DNA of 64,000 nt, taken from NCBI GenBank assembly GCA_017466695.1, contig JAFTTR010000033.1, positions 27,685 through 91,684 on the forward strand. Reading direction: 5' to 3'. The DNA comes from Alphaproteobacteria bacterium. Its GTDB lineage: Bacteria > Pseudomonadota > Alphaproteobacteria > CAAHEQ01 > UBA3637. Position 1 is the stretch's first letter, and each line of letters begins with the position of its first letter. The position numbers and the translations under genes were made by a program. This document shows positions 17,746-27,543 of the stretch, piece after piece. The notes below the pieces were generated by a model, which saw only the letters and a program-made list of their open reading frames with translations, was not told the DNA's origin and ran no database searches.

Positions 17746-17882
17746 TTATCCTTTCTTTTTTGTTGCTCTTTTTGTTTCAATTTGTTAAAATAACCTAAAC
17801 GAGTTATAAGATTCGGCTTTTAGCATCTTTTCGATTAAGTATAACAGTCAAATATGTAATCTTCAATAAAAAAGGAATGAGG

Positions 17883-19106
17883 ATGAAAAAAATATTCACA
17901 TTAATTTTATTGTTTATTTCTATAAATTCTTTTGCATCTGATGTTTTTGTTTTAACAGATGTTCCTGTTTCATCTGTTGGTGAAAATGCAATTGATGCGC
18001 AAACAAAAGCTGTTTCAATGGGCCAAAAAGAAGCCTTCAATTTATTGTTAAACAAAATTGTGGATGTTCAAACACCTGTTGTTTTTGAAGAGGAATTGGA
18101 TGTAACGCCTTATGTTCAAGATGTATCTGTGTCTGATGAAAAGATGACATCTCAGATGTATAAAGGGAATTTGACTGTTCGTTTTAAAGCTGAACCTGTT
18201 CGTCAGTTGCTGATTGAAAAAGGCGCAAGATTTTTAACTTCTCTACCTGAGCCAATGTTGTTGGTTCCTGTTTTTGAAGATGAAGTTCAAACACTTGTTT
18301 TTAATCGAAATAACCCAATTTATGCCTATTGGATGACTGAAAATCCAAAGTTTAATTTGTTTCAAATTAAAAATGTAGAATCAAGTGATTCAAAATTGCA
18401 AGAAGCCCAAAAAGCTTGGGAAAAAGACTCTTTTTCAGCTTATAAGAACATATTAAATGAATTAGGAGTTTCCTCGATTCTTGTTTTACATATAAAAAAG
18501 ACAGGCCAGTTATATGAAGTTGAAACAAAAGTTTTACCTCAAAATTCGGCTATGCAAGCTCATGTGAAGTTGTCTGTAACAGATGATAGAACTTCTCTTG
18601 AAAAAGTTGTTAAAGATTTGGTTGCAGATACGTTCCGTAATATGCAAAAAAAATGGGTTTATCTTTCAACAAAAACAGCTTCTCCAATTGAAATTTATCA
18701 TTTGGTTACACCTGTTTCAAAAATATCTGAGTTGACAAGAATTAAAGCTAAAATTAATCAATTTAATTTTGCTGAAAAGGTTGAAATTAAAGGTTATAAA
18801 AATAAGTTGTTATCAGTTGATGTTGCTTTTCGTGGAGATTTAGATGAGCTGGAGAAAAAATTAAAACTAAATCAAATGCGAATTGAAAGTTATGGAGTAA
18901 CAGATACTGAAATGCCATTGTTTTTGTTGACAGAAATTGATCTAAGCTCTGTTAACGCTCATGAGAATACTGTTGCTGAAAATGGTGCTGAAACTTTAAA
19001 ATCAGATGAAATTGATGCTGCTTTTGAAAAATTTGAATATTCAGATGGAGCGCAAAATAATATGGATAATATTGAAAAGCAAAGTGCCACAGCGCATATT
19101 TTATAG
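17883..19106 (+). CDS. Secreted DUF2066-domain protein
   Basis: About 407 residues with a cleavable signal peptide (MKKIFTLILLFISINSFA). I chose ATG 17883 because AAAGGA lies 6 bases upstream and the next ATG upstream (17877) is too close to it. The body resembles the DUF2066 family seen in alpha- and gammaproteobacteria (GARFLTSLPEPMLLVPVFE near residue 115). Its function is unknown. The order DUF2066, AI-2E permease, hdaA is one I associate with Rhodospirillales-like genomes and implies co-expression, since the next gene begins 11 bases after the stop. Confidence 0.8.
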   Translation: MKKIFTLILLFISINSFASDVFVLTDVPVSSVGENAIDAQTKAVSMGQKEAFNLLLNKIVDVQTPVVFEEELDVTPYVQDVSVSDEKMTSQMYKGNLTVRFKAEPVRQLLIEKGARFLTSLPEPMLLVPVFEDEVQTLVFNRNNPIYAYWMTENPKFNLFQIKNVESSDSKLQEAQKAWEKDSFSAYKNILNELGVSSILVLHIKKTGQLYEVETKVLPQNSAMQAHVKLSVTDDRTSLEKVVKDLVADTFRNMQKKWVYLSTKTASPIEIYHLVTPVSKISELTRIKAKINQFNFAEKVEIKGYKNKLLSVDVAFRGDLDELEKKLKLNQMRIESYGVTDTEMPLFLLTEIDLSSVNAHENTVAENGAETLKSDEIDAAFEKFEYSDGAQNNMDNIEKQSATAHIL

Positions 19107-19117
19107 AGGGAGAAAAG

Positions 19118-20230
19118 ATGACAAAGTTTCAAAAAGCACTGCTTGCAATTTTAGTTGTTTTAGCTGGTTTGACGTGGTTCACAATTGAAATATCCGGCAT
19201 TTTATTGCCATTTGTTTTGGCGTTTGTGTTGGCTTATTTTTTGCATCCTTGTGTTATCTCTTTGCAAAAGAAACATTTTTCAAGAGCTATTGCAACATCA
19301 ATTGTTACAGGTTTATTTTGCTTTTTTATTATTGGTGTCTTTTTGATATTAATTCCTATTTTGCAAACACAAATTTTGTCTTTAATGGTTAAGGTTCCTA
19401 TTTTAGCAGATATATTGTGGGAAAAAACACAATCACTGGTTCTTTACACAAAAGAAAATATTGCCCCAGAACAACTTAAACAAATTTCAGAAGCTGTTTC
19501 TGCAACGGTTGTTTCTTTGTTTAACACGTTAGGGGCTAGATTACTAAAAATGTTGACAGGGGGTATTGTTTTCTTTAACATTGTCTCTCTTGTTTTAATT
19601 ACACCTGTTGTTCTTTTTTATGTGTTGCGAGATTGGTGCTTTGTGGAGAAGAAAATGGCAGAAATTATTCCGTTGAAATGTAAAGAAAAGGTAAAAGAAA
19701 TTTTTTCTGAAATAAACACAGCTCTTTCAGGTTTTATCAGAGGTCAGGCTTCTGTTTGCTTGTTGTTAGGGCTTTTTTATGGTATTGGGCTTTCAGTTAT
19801 TGGCCTTGATTTTGGTTTGTTAGTTGGTTTATTAGCTGGTATTTTATCTTTTATTCCATATTTTGGTTTTTTAACGGGAATTGTTTTGAGTTGTCTTTTG
19901 GCTTTAACACAAGCTGCTTCTTTATCTTTATGGCTTGGGATTCTAGGAGTCTTTACGGTTGGTCAAATTCTTGAAAGTTATGTGTTAACACCTAAACTTG
20001 TTGGAGATAAAGTTGGGCTTCATCCTGTTTGGATTATTTTTGCATTATTAGCTGGTGGTTCATTGTTCGGATTTTTAGGCGTGTTAGTGGCTGTTCCTGT
20101 TGCAGCCGTAATAGGTGTTTTTGTCAGACATATTGTATCTTGGTACAAAAAAACGCCTGTGTATCTAGCTTCTGGAAAAGAAGATGAATTGATTTTATCA
20201 AAATCATCTGATAAAATAGGAGGAAAATGA
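19118..20230 (+). CDS. AI-2E family membrane permease (PerM-like)
   Basis: A 370-residue polytopic inner-membrane protein with a helix pair at the start (about 5-60), a central helical linker and a conserved C-terminal block of helices (SFIPYFGFLTGIVLS, near 245; LTPKLVGDKVGLHPVW, near 288). The family includes TqsA/PerM and several sodium-linked exporters; the substrate is unknown here. The stop overlaps the hdaA start by four bases (ATGA). Confidence 0.9.
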   Translation: MTKFQKALLAILVVLAGLTWFTIEISGILLPFVLAFVLAYFLHPCVISLQKKHFSRAIATSIVTGLFCFFIIGVFLILIPILQTQILSLMVKVPILADILWEKTQSLVLYTKENIAPEQLKQISEAVSATVVSLFNTLGARLLKMLTGGIVFFNIVSLVLITPVVLFYVLRDWCFVEKKMAEIIPLKCKEKVKEIFSEINTALSGFIRGQASVCLLLGLFYGIGLSVIGLDFGLLVGLLAGILSFIPYFGFLTGIVLSCLLALTQAASLSLWLGILGVFTVGQILESYVLTPKLVGDKVGLHPVWIIFALLAGGSLFGFLGVLVAVPVAAVIGVFVRHIVSWYKKTPVYLASGKEDELILSKSSDKIGGK

Positions 20231-20937
20231 TAAAATCGTTTGAACAACTTCCTCTTTTATTATCTTATCGCAGAGCTTTTGGTCGCGATGATTTGATTGT
20301 CGCACCTTGTAATGAGGAAGCTGTTCGTTGGATTGATAGATATCCAAATTGGCCTTATTTTGCTTTTTTGATTTGTGGAGAACCTGGTAGTGGGAAAACA
20401 CATTTAGCCTCTATTTTTTCGAACTATCATATCGATGCTAGATTGTTAGATGAATACTTTATTTTGCCAGATTATGTGCATAAAGTTGTTATTGAAAATG
20501 TTGATAAATTGCGAAACGAAAGAGCTTTGTTTCATTTGTTTAATCAGATAAAAGATCAAGGAAAGTTTCTTTTAATGACGGCAACAAATGTTCCTGAGTT
20601 TCAATTAAGGGATTTAGCAACACGTATGCACACAGTCCCTCGAACAATGATTTTAATGCCTGATGTGGATGTCTTGGCTATGCTTTTGATTAAATTGTTT
20701 GGTGACAAGCATTTACATTTGCAACCAAATGTTCTTGAATATATTTTAAAAAGACTACCAACATCGTTTTCTTTGGTTCAACGTGTTGTTGAAAAAGCTG
20801 ATACTTTGTCTTTAGGGCAAGGGCGTGCAATTACCATTCCTTTGATGAAGGAGGCATTAGATGATGTTTTGTCATTTAAGCACTTGGCAAAAGATGAAGA
20901 TGCGGACGAAGGACAACTAAAATTGTTTGATTTTTAA
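20227..20937 (+). CDS. hdaA: DnaA-related replication regulator HdaA
   Basis: AAA+ protein related to domain III of DnaA. With the sliding clamp it promotes hydrolysis of DnaA-bound ATP to prevent re-initiation. The 236 residues contain an N-terminal clamp-binding hexapeptide QLPLLL (7-12), Walker A GEPGSGKTH (51-59), a Walker B-like strand VVIENVDKL in which the usual Asp is changed (IEN), and a sensor region (LLMTATNVPEFQL). The protein ends in QLKLFDF, itself a canonical QLxLF clamp-binding motif, so both termini could bind the clamp. It lacks the DnaA DNA-binding domain. Confidence 0.88.
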   Translation: MIKSFEQLPLLLSYRRAFGRDDLIVAPCNEEAVRWIDRYPNWPYFAFLICGEPGSGKTHLASIFSNYHIDARLLDEYFILPDYVHKVVIENVDKLRNERALFHLFNQIKDQGKFLLMTATNVPEFQLRDLATRMHTVPRTMILMPDVDVLAMLLIKLFGDKHLHLQPNVLEYILKRLPTSFSLVQRVVEKADTLSLGQGRAITIPLMKEALDDVLSFKHLAKDEDADEGQLKLFDF

Positions 20938-21008
20938 GATTATTTTTAATAAAAAGGCAATGGCTTTTCCATATTTTGAAAAAACAAGAAAAATAATTAA
21001 AAAAAGAG

Positions 21009-21037
21009 TTGACAGTTTTAATTTGAAATGTTATGCT
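21009..21037 (+). promoter_or_regulatory. Sigma-70 promoter of small unknown gene
   Basis: TTGACA, 17-base spacer, TATGCT, 38 bases before the ATG at 21076. Confidence 0.8.
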
Positions 21038-21075
21038 TAACCCAATAAGGAAAAAATTAGACAAAGGAAAATAAG

Positions 21076-21285
21076 ATGGATACAAGCAAAACATTGTCAC
21101 AAAATGCTCAAGAAATTGCAGATGTTTCTTCTTATCGAGCAACGTTTGAAATGGACTCTCAAGTTTTTTCGAATGGTGTTATTGCTGCAAAAGAAGGGTA
21201 TGGTCAAAGAATAGCTGGTTTTTCTGATATTGTGAAGGCAAATAATTCGTTGCCTCCAACACCAGAGCATGGAATGGACCGTTAA
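21076..21285 (+). CDS. Small soluble protein, unknown (69 aa)
   Basis: Own consensus promoter, AAGGA ribosome site 7 bases upstream, and codon use like its neighbours. There is no signal peptide or membrane span. The sequence is polar with several Ser/Ala/Glu and ends PPTPEHGMDR. No family recognised. It lies between hdaA and tRNA-Thr. Confidence 0.65.
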   Translation: MDTSKTLSQNAQEIADVSSYRATFEMDSQVFSNGVIAAKEGYGQRIAGFSDIVKANNSLPPTPEHGMDR

Positions 21286-21296
21286 TTGAGTTTATT

Positions 21297-21325
21297 TTGC
21301 ATTTTGATATGTGATGCATTATAAA
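21297..21325 (+). promoter_or_regulatory. Promoter of tRNA-Thr
   Basis: TTGCAT, 17-base spacer, TATAAA, 8 bases before the tRNA. Confidence 0.7.
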
Positions 21326-21333
21326 TTTGATAT

Positions 21334-21409
<76 letters not shown>

Positions 21410-21410
21410 T

Positions 21411-21442
21411 AAATCCCATAAGCGATTTGCTTATGGGATTTT
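21411..21442 (+). terminator. Terminator of tRNA-Thr
   Basis: AAATCCCATAAGC and GCTTATGGGATTT form a 13-bp stem followed by a T run. Confidence 0.9.
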
Positions 21443-21624
21443 TATTTTATGTTTTTAAATTTTAATTTAAATAAAATTTAAATATTTTTTATATCTATTA
21501 ACTATGGGTTGTATTTTTTAATCAAAAATGTAAAAATGTATTGCTTTTATTTAAAAAAGAGTGTAACCTGTCCTTATAAACAATACTTTTGTTTAATGTT
21601 TTAAAATGCTCAGAGGCTGGGAAA
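21443..21624. other. AT-rich intergenic stretch, nothing clear
   Basis: Between the tRNA-Thr terminator and the ankyrin gene I see no ORF, RNA or convincing dyad, only A/T runs. A promoter for the ankyrin gene must lie here, but no box pair is convincing. Confidence 0.4.
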
Positions 21625-24600
21625 ATGTCTGATACTATAAAAAAAGAATATGATTTTGAAAATAAAATTTTAACATTGTTTGATGAAATGGAATGGCCAT
21701 TAGATGATGAAAATAATTCTTCTCTTATCAAAGAGGAATTGCAAGAAGATTTGTCGTTGTTGCTTTCTTCAAAAAAGGTATATACCCGTTTGAAAGAGTG
21801 TGATGATGAAAAAATGCGTGAAGTGCTGCTTTCTCAATTGATGGATTTTGATTTTGTATCTAACAAATATAGTGAATTTTTAAGTTATTTAGAGGATGTG
21901 GATAATTATATGTCAAAAATCCTGCAACAAATTGGAGAACAATCAACTTTTTCGGATTTGAATCAGATTTTAAAATCTTTTCAAATTTATAATGAAACAT
22001 TGGAAACAATGAAGGATTTTGATGAAGATGTTTTTATTTCTCATGCGATATCGGATTCTAAAATACCTTATTCGGAGGAATTTGCAGAAGCAATTTCTAG
22101 AATGCGTTTAAATGAGGAAGAAAAAATTAAAAATCAAAAACAAAATGATTTAGATTTTGAAAAAACATTTGAAGAAATTCAAGAAATTTTATCTGGAGAA
22201 GAAGAACTTTTAATTGATGAAAAGTCATATAATTCACTGGAAGATAAAGAAGATGATTTTCAAGAGGAAATGCTAGAGGGGAACACTTTTCAAACGTGTG
22301 TTTTAAATCAAAAAAGATTATTTGAAATGGAGCGTACTCCTTTTTATCTTTTGTCAGAATGTGTGGGTGAAAATGTTCAAAATGTACATATATTGGATTC
22401 TTTAGAAGGGGTAGAAGTTTCTTTGTATTCTAAAGAAGCTCAAAAATTGTTTGAATTAAATGCCCGGCTTTATTCTCAAAAGTTTGTAGATGATTATTTC
22501 TTTCAACCCTACAATACGTTTGTAGATGTGCAAGCAGCATCTAAAGAATGTTTTAAACCAATGTATCAAGGGGTTTTAGCATTAAGACGGAGTCTTACTC
22601 AAAAAGAAAAAACAGGTATTGCTTGTGCTTATGAAAAGACATTGAAAAAAAATGCTTCGCAAACTTGGACGAATTTGGTTCAAAAAATTTCTTCTGATAA
22701 AAAATTAGAGAGCTCTTTGGGATGGCAAAATTTTGTTTCAGCTGTTGATCAAGGCAATATTGAAAAAATTGAAGAAACATGGCAATTATTTGAACGAATG
22801 AATTCTCTTTCGGATGAGATAAAATTACTTTATTCAGAGTTTATATTGGCTTTGGTAAAAAAAATCATAACAGTTCCTGTTTATCCGTCAAAAGATATTC
22901 CATATTCACCATTTAAAATGGTTGTTTTGTTGAATGAAATTGAAAAGAAGGAACGCTATAATTTAAGAGTATTGTTAAAATGGGTACTTAAATGTGCTTT
23001 GGTTGATTTTCAAACTTTTATAAATATGCCTTTGCTTAAAAAAGCAATGAAGGATATGTATGAGGTCATACAAACTCAAATTGAAGAAGAATTGAAAAAT
23101 GTGTTTTTTATTTATAAAAAAACAATTCAAAGAATGAATTTGTTAAATCAAATTGAGATTTGTAAGTTAAAACAAATACCTCAAGGTGTTTTTGCTGATT
23201 GGGAAAAGAATATTCGTTTGCAAGATAAGGATGGTAATTCTTGTTTGTTGCAAAGCATTTTTTTGAATGATATGAATGCATTTTTGGCTATTTTAAAGTC
23301 AGGGGCTTTTGTTGATGATGTAACATATTTTGGTGAAACATCTTTAATTTTGCTTGCGAAATTAGAACGGTATGATTGGATAGATGTTTTATTAAAATAC
23401 AAACCAAATGTGAATGCTTTTGATTTTTCTGGGGCTACATGTGCCCATTATTTAGCAAAAAATAACCAAGTTAAATTACTTAAAAAAATAGATAAAATGG
23501 GAGCTAACTTTAATCGAGTAAATGGGGATGAATGTACGCCACTTTACATTGCTGCTGAAGCTGGAAATTTTGAAACAGTCCGTTTTTTGGCTGAAAAAAA
23601 TATCTCTATTGATAAAGGTAATTTTTTAAAGAAAACACCTTTGCATGTGGCATTGGAAAATGGAGATAAAAAAACGGTTTCATTTTTAATTGAGCAAGGA
23701 GCAGATATTTTTGTAAGGGATAGAAATTTAAAAACATCACTTCATTATGCTGCTGTTTCAGGGTTGGTGGAGAGTGTAACTTTTTTTATTGAAAATGATT
23801 TCAATTTAAATGCAAGAGATATTCAATTAAGGACTCCTTTGCATATGGCTTGTCTTTATGGGCAAAAAGAGGTTGTGAAGAAATTGATAGAGGCTGGTGC
23901 TGATATAAATTTAAAAGATTTGCAAGGGCAAACGCCACTACATATTGCAACAGCTGTTGGATCAATAGCTTGTATTAACTTATTGTTGCTGCATAATGCT
24001 GAGGTGGATTGTTTGGATAATCAAGGTCAAACAGCACTTTATTTGGCTGCCTTAAATAAACAAAATAAACCGTTTAAAGAGCTTGTTGATCAAGGTGGAA
24101 AGATTTATTTAAAAACAAACGAGACTTCTTCAGTTGCAGAGCTTGTGCAAGAAGGAACAGATAGAGCTTTAAAAAACTGTTTAAAAAAATATGAAGAAAG
24201 TAATACTTTTTTTGATATTGCTCTTTTTCTTGGGATTTTTAGAGAAAATAAAGCACTTGTTGAAAAGGCGATTGCGCATGGCTCACATTTAAAAGATTTG
24301 TCTGTGTGTGAAAAAAATGCACTTGAATGGGCTCTTGAAGTTGGTAATTTAGAAATTATAGAACTGTTATATCAAAATAATTGTTTACCAGTTAAAAAGT
24401 ATCAGAAAAATATTGGTCATACCAGTATGATTGAATCAATTGTTCAAAATAATGTTGCTCACATAAGGTTGTTAATTAAATCTGGTGCAGATGTTAATGC
24501 GTGTGATGCAGGGACAAAACACTCTTTATTGCATTATGCTAGTGCAATAGGAAATGTGAAAGCTATTGATATTTTGGTTGAAAATGGAGCTGATATTAAT

Positions 24601-24741
24601 ATTAAAGATGCAAGAGGAAAAACGCCTTTATATATTGCAAGGCAAGCACATCAATATGAAGCTGAAGAATTATTGCTGTCTTTAGGCGCTGAGGATAATG
24701 CAGCCTCAAAACCTATTTCATATCTGGATGGAGATGAATAA
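21625..24741 (+). CDS. Large ankyrin-repeat protein
   Basis: About 1038 residues from ATG 21625, chosen because AGAGG lies 8 bases upstream; the ATG at 21589 has no ribosome site. The first about 520 residues are acidic, helix-rich and match no family I know. From about 530 to the end there are roughly a dozen ankyrin repeats with the TPLHxA/GADIN pattern (for example KTPLHVALENGDKKTVSFLI, RTPLHMACLYGQKEVVKKLI, QTPLHIATAVGS), with a degenerate stretch in the middle. There is no signal peptide or membrane span. Such proteins in host-associated alphaproteobacteria are often secreted effectors, but secretion here is only inferred. Confidence 0.88.
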   Translation: MSDTIKKEYDFENKILTLFDEMEWPLDDENNSSLIKEELQEDLSLLLSSKKVYTRLKECDDEKMREVLLSQLMDFDFVSNKYSEFLSYLEDVDNYMSKILQQIGEQSTFSDLNQILKSFQIYNETLETMKDFDEDVFISHAISDSKIPYSEEFAEAISRMRLNEEEKIKNQKQNDLDFEKTFEEIQEILSGEEELLIDEKSYNSLEDKEDDFQEEMLEGNTFQTCVLNQKRLFEMERTPFYLLSECVGENVQNVHILDSLEGVEVSLYSKEAQKLFELNARLYSQKFVDDYFFQPYNTFVDVQAASKECFKPMYQGVLALRRSLTQKEKTGIACAYEKTLKKNASQTWTNLVQKISSDKKLESSLGWQNFVSAVDQGNIEKIEETWQLFERMNSLSDEIKLLYSEFILALVKKIITVPVYPSKDIPYSPFKMVVLLNEIEKKERYNLRVLLKWVLKCALVDFQTFINMPLLKKAMKDMYEVIQTQIEEELKNVFFIYKKTIQRMNLLNQIEICKLKQIPQGVFADWEKNIRLQDKDGNSCLLQSIFLNDMNAFLAILKSGAFVDDVTYFGETSLILLAKLERYDWIDVLLKYKPNVNAFDFSGATCAHYLAKNNQVKLLKKIDKMGANFNRVNGDECTPLYIAAEAGNFETVRFLAEKNISIDKGNFLKKTPLHVALENGDKKTVSFLIEQGADIFVRDRNLKTSLHYAAVSGLVESVTFFIENDFNLNARDIQLRTPLHMACLYGQKEVVKKLIEAGADINLKDLQGQTPLHIATAVGSIACINLLLLHNAEVDCLDNQGQTALYLAALNKQNKPFKELVDQGGKIYLKTNETSSVAELVQEGTDRALKNCLKKYEESNTFFDIALFLGIFRENKALVEKAIAHGSHLKDLSVCEKNALEWALEVGNLEIIELLYQNNCLPVKKYQKNIGHTSMIESIVQNNVAHIRLLIKSGADVNACDAGTKHSLLHYASAIGNVKAIDILVENGADINIKDARGKTPLYIARQAHQYEAEELLLSLGAEDNAASKPISYLDGDE

Positions 24742-24827
24742 TTTTTTATTTTGATAAAAAAAAGCTTTTAACTTTTTAGAATGATTGATATACTTTTCTT
24801 AAATTTAATAATAAGAAGGGGTATTAC

Positions 24828-26264
24828 ATGATGCAATTTGATTTTAAAAAAGAAAGCACAAAAGAAAGCGTTTTAATTTTTGCAACAAGAGATAAGGTAT
24901 TAAAAACAAAAAAACTATCACCTGCTAAATTAAAAGTGGTTAATCAATCATTGCTTCAAGCTGATTTTAAGGCAAAAGAAGGTGAAATTGTCTCCATTTT
25001 AGGGGCTGAACAACAAATAATTGTTGTTGGTGTTGGCGCAAAAAAAGATAAAAACGCTTTTGAAACAATAGGGGGAAAATTAGTTTCTTATCTAAAAGGA
25101 AAAGAAGCTTCTTACTATACAATGGGGACTTTTGGTTTGACAGAAGTTGAAGAAGCTGTTTTTGTTGCAACAGGAATGATGTTGGGTGGCTATCAATTTG
25201 ATAAATACAAAACAAAAGATAAAAAAGAGGATCAACAAGTCAAAAAAGTTACTTTTGTTTTAAATGAGCCCACCAAAGCCAAATCAGCGTTTAAAAAAGT
25301 TTTGCCAATTATTGAAAGTGTCTATATGGCAAGAGATTTAAGTGCAGAACCAGCCAATCATTTAACACCTGTTTTGTTCGCTAAACGGATTCAAGAGCTT
25401 CAAGAAACTGGACTTGAAATTGAAATTTTATCATTAAAAGATTTGAAAGCTAAAAAATTTGGAATGTTACTTTCTGTTGCTCAAGGATCTCAAAATGAAC
25501 CTAAAGTTGCTATTATGAAATGGATTGGTAACCCTAAAAAGAAAACTTTTGATATTGGTTTTGTAGGAAAAGGGGTAACATTTGATTCAGGTGGTATTTC
25601 TTTAAAACCAGGGGCAGGGATGGGTGATATGAAACAAGATATGACAGGAGCAGCTGTTGTTGTTTCATCTATGCGTTCTTTTGCTTTAAGAGGGGTTAAA
25701 TCTAATGTGATAGGTATTGTTGGTTTGGTTGAAAATATGCCTTCAGGAACAGCTTCAAGACCTGGAGATGTGGTAACTTCTTTATCTGGGCAAACAGTTG
25801 AAATTTTAAATACAGATGCTGAAGGGCGTTTGGTTTTAGGTGATTGTCTTTGGTATATGCAATCTCAATACAAAGTAACAAAAATTATTGACTTAGCAAC
25901 ATTAACAGGCGCTGTTATGGCAGCTCTTGGTGAAGAATATGCAGGTCTTTTTTCAAATGAAGACTCTTTTGCTGAAACAATTTTGTCAGCAGGAAAAGAA
26001 TCGGGAGAAGAAGTTTGGCATCTTCCAATAAATAAAGCTTATGACAAAATGATAGATTCAGATATTGCAGATATGAAAAATATTGGAGGTCGCTTAGCTG
26101 GTGGGAGCACGGCTGCCTGTTTCTTAGCAAGATTTATCAAGAAAGGTGTTGTTTGGGCTCATCTAGATATTGCAGGTGTTGATAAGTATGAAAAATCACG
26201 TCCTATAACACCAAAAGGGGCAACAGGTTGGGGTGTTCGCCTCTTGAATTATTTGGTTGAGTAA
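24828..26264 (+). CDS. pepA: Leucyl aminopeptidase (M17, cytosol aminopeptidase)
   Basis: Di-metal exopeptidase of 478 residues releasing N-terminal residues. The metal-binding blocks are GKGVTFDSGGISLKPG (about 246) and the family signature NTDAEGRL (about 328-335), with the catalytic Lys/Arg in these blocks. The N-terminal macro-like domain is present at about 1-150. AGAAGGGG precedes two adjacent Met codons. An MFS gene begins immediately after the stop. Confidence 0.96.
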   Translation: MMQFDFKKESTKESVLIFATRDKVLKTKKLSPAKLKVVNQSLLQADFKAKEGEIVSILGAEQQIIVVGVGAKKDKNAFETIGGKLVSYLKGKEASYYTMGTFGLTEVEEAVFVATGMMLGGYQFDKYKTKDKKEDQQVKKVTFVLNEPTKAKSAFKKVLPIIESVYMARDLSAEPANHLTPVLFAKRIQELQETGLEIEILSLKDLKAKKFGMLLSVAQGSQNEPKVAIMKWIGNPKKKTFDIGFVGKGVTFDSGGISLKPGAGMGDMKQDMTGAAVVVSSMRSFALRGVKSNVIGIVGLVENMPSGTASRPGDVVTSLSGQTVEILNTDAEGRLVLGDCLWYMQSQYKVTKIIDLATLTGAVMAALGEEYAGLFSNEDSFAETILSAGKESGEEVWHLPINKAYDKMIDSDIADMKNIGGRLAGGSTAACFLARFIKKGVVWAHLDIAGVDKYEKSRPITPKGATGWGVRLLNYLVE

Positions 26265-26271
26265 TTTTTGT

Positions 26272-27492
26272 ATGCGTCAAATTCTTTCAAGGTTAAATCC
26301 CTTTCGCTCGGTATCATCTTGTTTGATGGTGGCTGATTGTTTAAATACGATTGGGAATATTTTTATTACAACCTTTTTAGTGGCTTACTTTTTTAAAACA
26401 GTGGGACAAAATGTGTGGGCAATTTCCACATATTTTGTCGTATATTATGCTGCAATTTTAGTTTTAGCTATTTTCACTGGGAGGTATATCAAAGAAGGGA
26501 AAAAAATAACACTTTATCGAATGGGCATAATCCTTAATTTTATAGCACTTGGGATTGTGATGATTTTGAAAGAAAAGGTTGTTGATTGGCTTTGTGTGTC
26601 TGCTATATTGCTAGGTTCTGCTATGGCATTAAAGGCTTTTGTTTGGAATTTGATGGTTTCTGAATCAATATCAAGAAATCAAATGATAGCTTTTCGAGGA
26701 TTTTTAAATACAATTAAGGGGATTGTTAAAATAGTTGTGCCTGTTGTGTTGGGTTATTTTTTGACGGTTGATTCAATTTTTCATACGATTTCATTTTTGC
26801 TTTTTTTAATGTTTTTGGAGTTGTTTTTAACATTGAAGTTTAAAATTTCAGTTCCTAAAAGAAATGTATCTTTTTCAATAATAAGATACGCTAAAAAAAC
26901 ATATAAAAATAAAATAATTAAAAATTTGTATTTGATGGAATTTTTTAATGGCTTGTCATTAATCGGAGCTCTTAACGCCGTTGTAACACTTTATATTGTT
27001 TATTTGTTTAAAACAGATTTTAAGTTGGGAATCATAACAGCTGTTTTTAATTTTGTAGCTTTACTCACAAATTTTTTATTCGCCAAATATGGGAGTTATA
27101 CGAGATTTTCTTTGCTTATTTGGGTGAGTTTTTTACTGTCTTTATGTGGAACGATACTGTTTGTATTAATGCCAGATAAAGCGACATTTATTTTTTATAA
27201 TTTTTGTTGTGCAAGTGCTATAAAAATTTTTGATTTAACTGCAGAAGTGAATATGTTCAACACTGCAAATATACAAGCCATTCGCAAAAGATTTAAAACA
27301 GAGTATTTTTCCATGAGAGAAGTGTTTTTAAATGTTGGAAGAATTACAAGCTTTTCAGTTTTGCTTTTGTTGTCGGTTTTCTTTGGCTTTGATGGATTGA
27401 AATATTTTATTTTACTTTTGCTCTGTTTTTGGTTCGCAATGGGCTACAATGCGTTTTGTTTAAACAGAAAGTTGTTAAAAGAAGATTGGTAG
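26272..27492 (+). CDS. Polytopic membrane protein, MFS-like transporter
   Basis: About 406 residues with eleven to twelve hydrophobic segments and a basic loop in the middle (AKKTYKNKIIKN), as expected for a 12-helix major-facilitator fold. The MFS motif A is weak (GRYIKEGKK, about 68). The substrate cannot be inferred. A TTG at 26257 overlapping the pepA stop could add five residues; I chose the ATG, though neither has a good ribosome site. Confidence 0.68.
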   Translation: MRQILSRLNPFRSVSSCLMVADCLNTIGNIFITTFLVAYFFKTVGQNVWAISTYFVVYYAAILVLAIFTGRYIKEGKKITLYRMGIILNFIALGIVMILKEKVVDWLCVSAILLGSAMALKAFVWNLMVSESISRNQMIAFRGFLNTIKGIVKIVVPVVLGYFLTVDSIFHTISFLLFLMFLELFLTLKFKISVPKRNVSFSIIRYAKKTYKNKIIKNLYLMEFFNGLSLIGALNAVVTLYIVYLFKTDFKLGIITAVFNFVALLTNFLFAKYGSYTRFSLLIWVSFLLSLCGTILFVLMPDKATFIFYNFCCASAIKIFDLTAEVNMFNTANIQAIRKRFKTEYFSMREVFLNVGRITSFSVLLLLSVFFGFDGLKYFILLLLCFWFAMGYNAFCLNRKLLKEDW

Positions 27493-27496
27493 TTAT

Positions 27497-27525
27497 TTGA
27501 CAAGTTTAATCGAGTATGCTACAAA
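27497..27525 (+). promoter_or_regulatory. Possible promoter of the EamA-like gene
   Basis: TTGACA, 17-base spacer, TACAAA. Confidence 0.45.
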
Positions 27526-27543
27526 AGTAATGAGAGAAAATTC

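Noticed and set aside
17804..18055. Minus-strand ORF over the start of the DUF2066 gene
   Set aside because: The plus frame has a signal peptide, a ribosome site and family similarity; the antisense frame has none.
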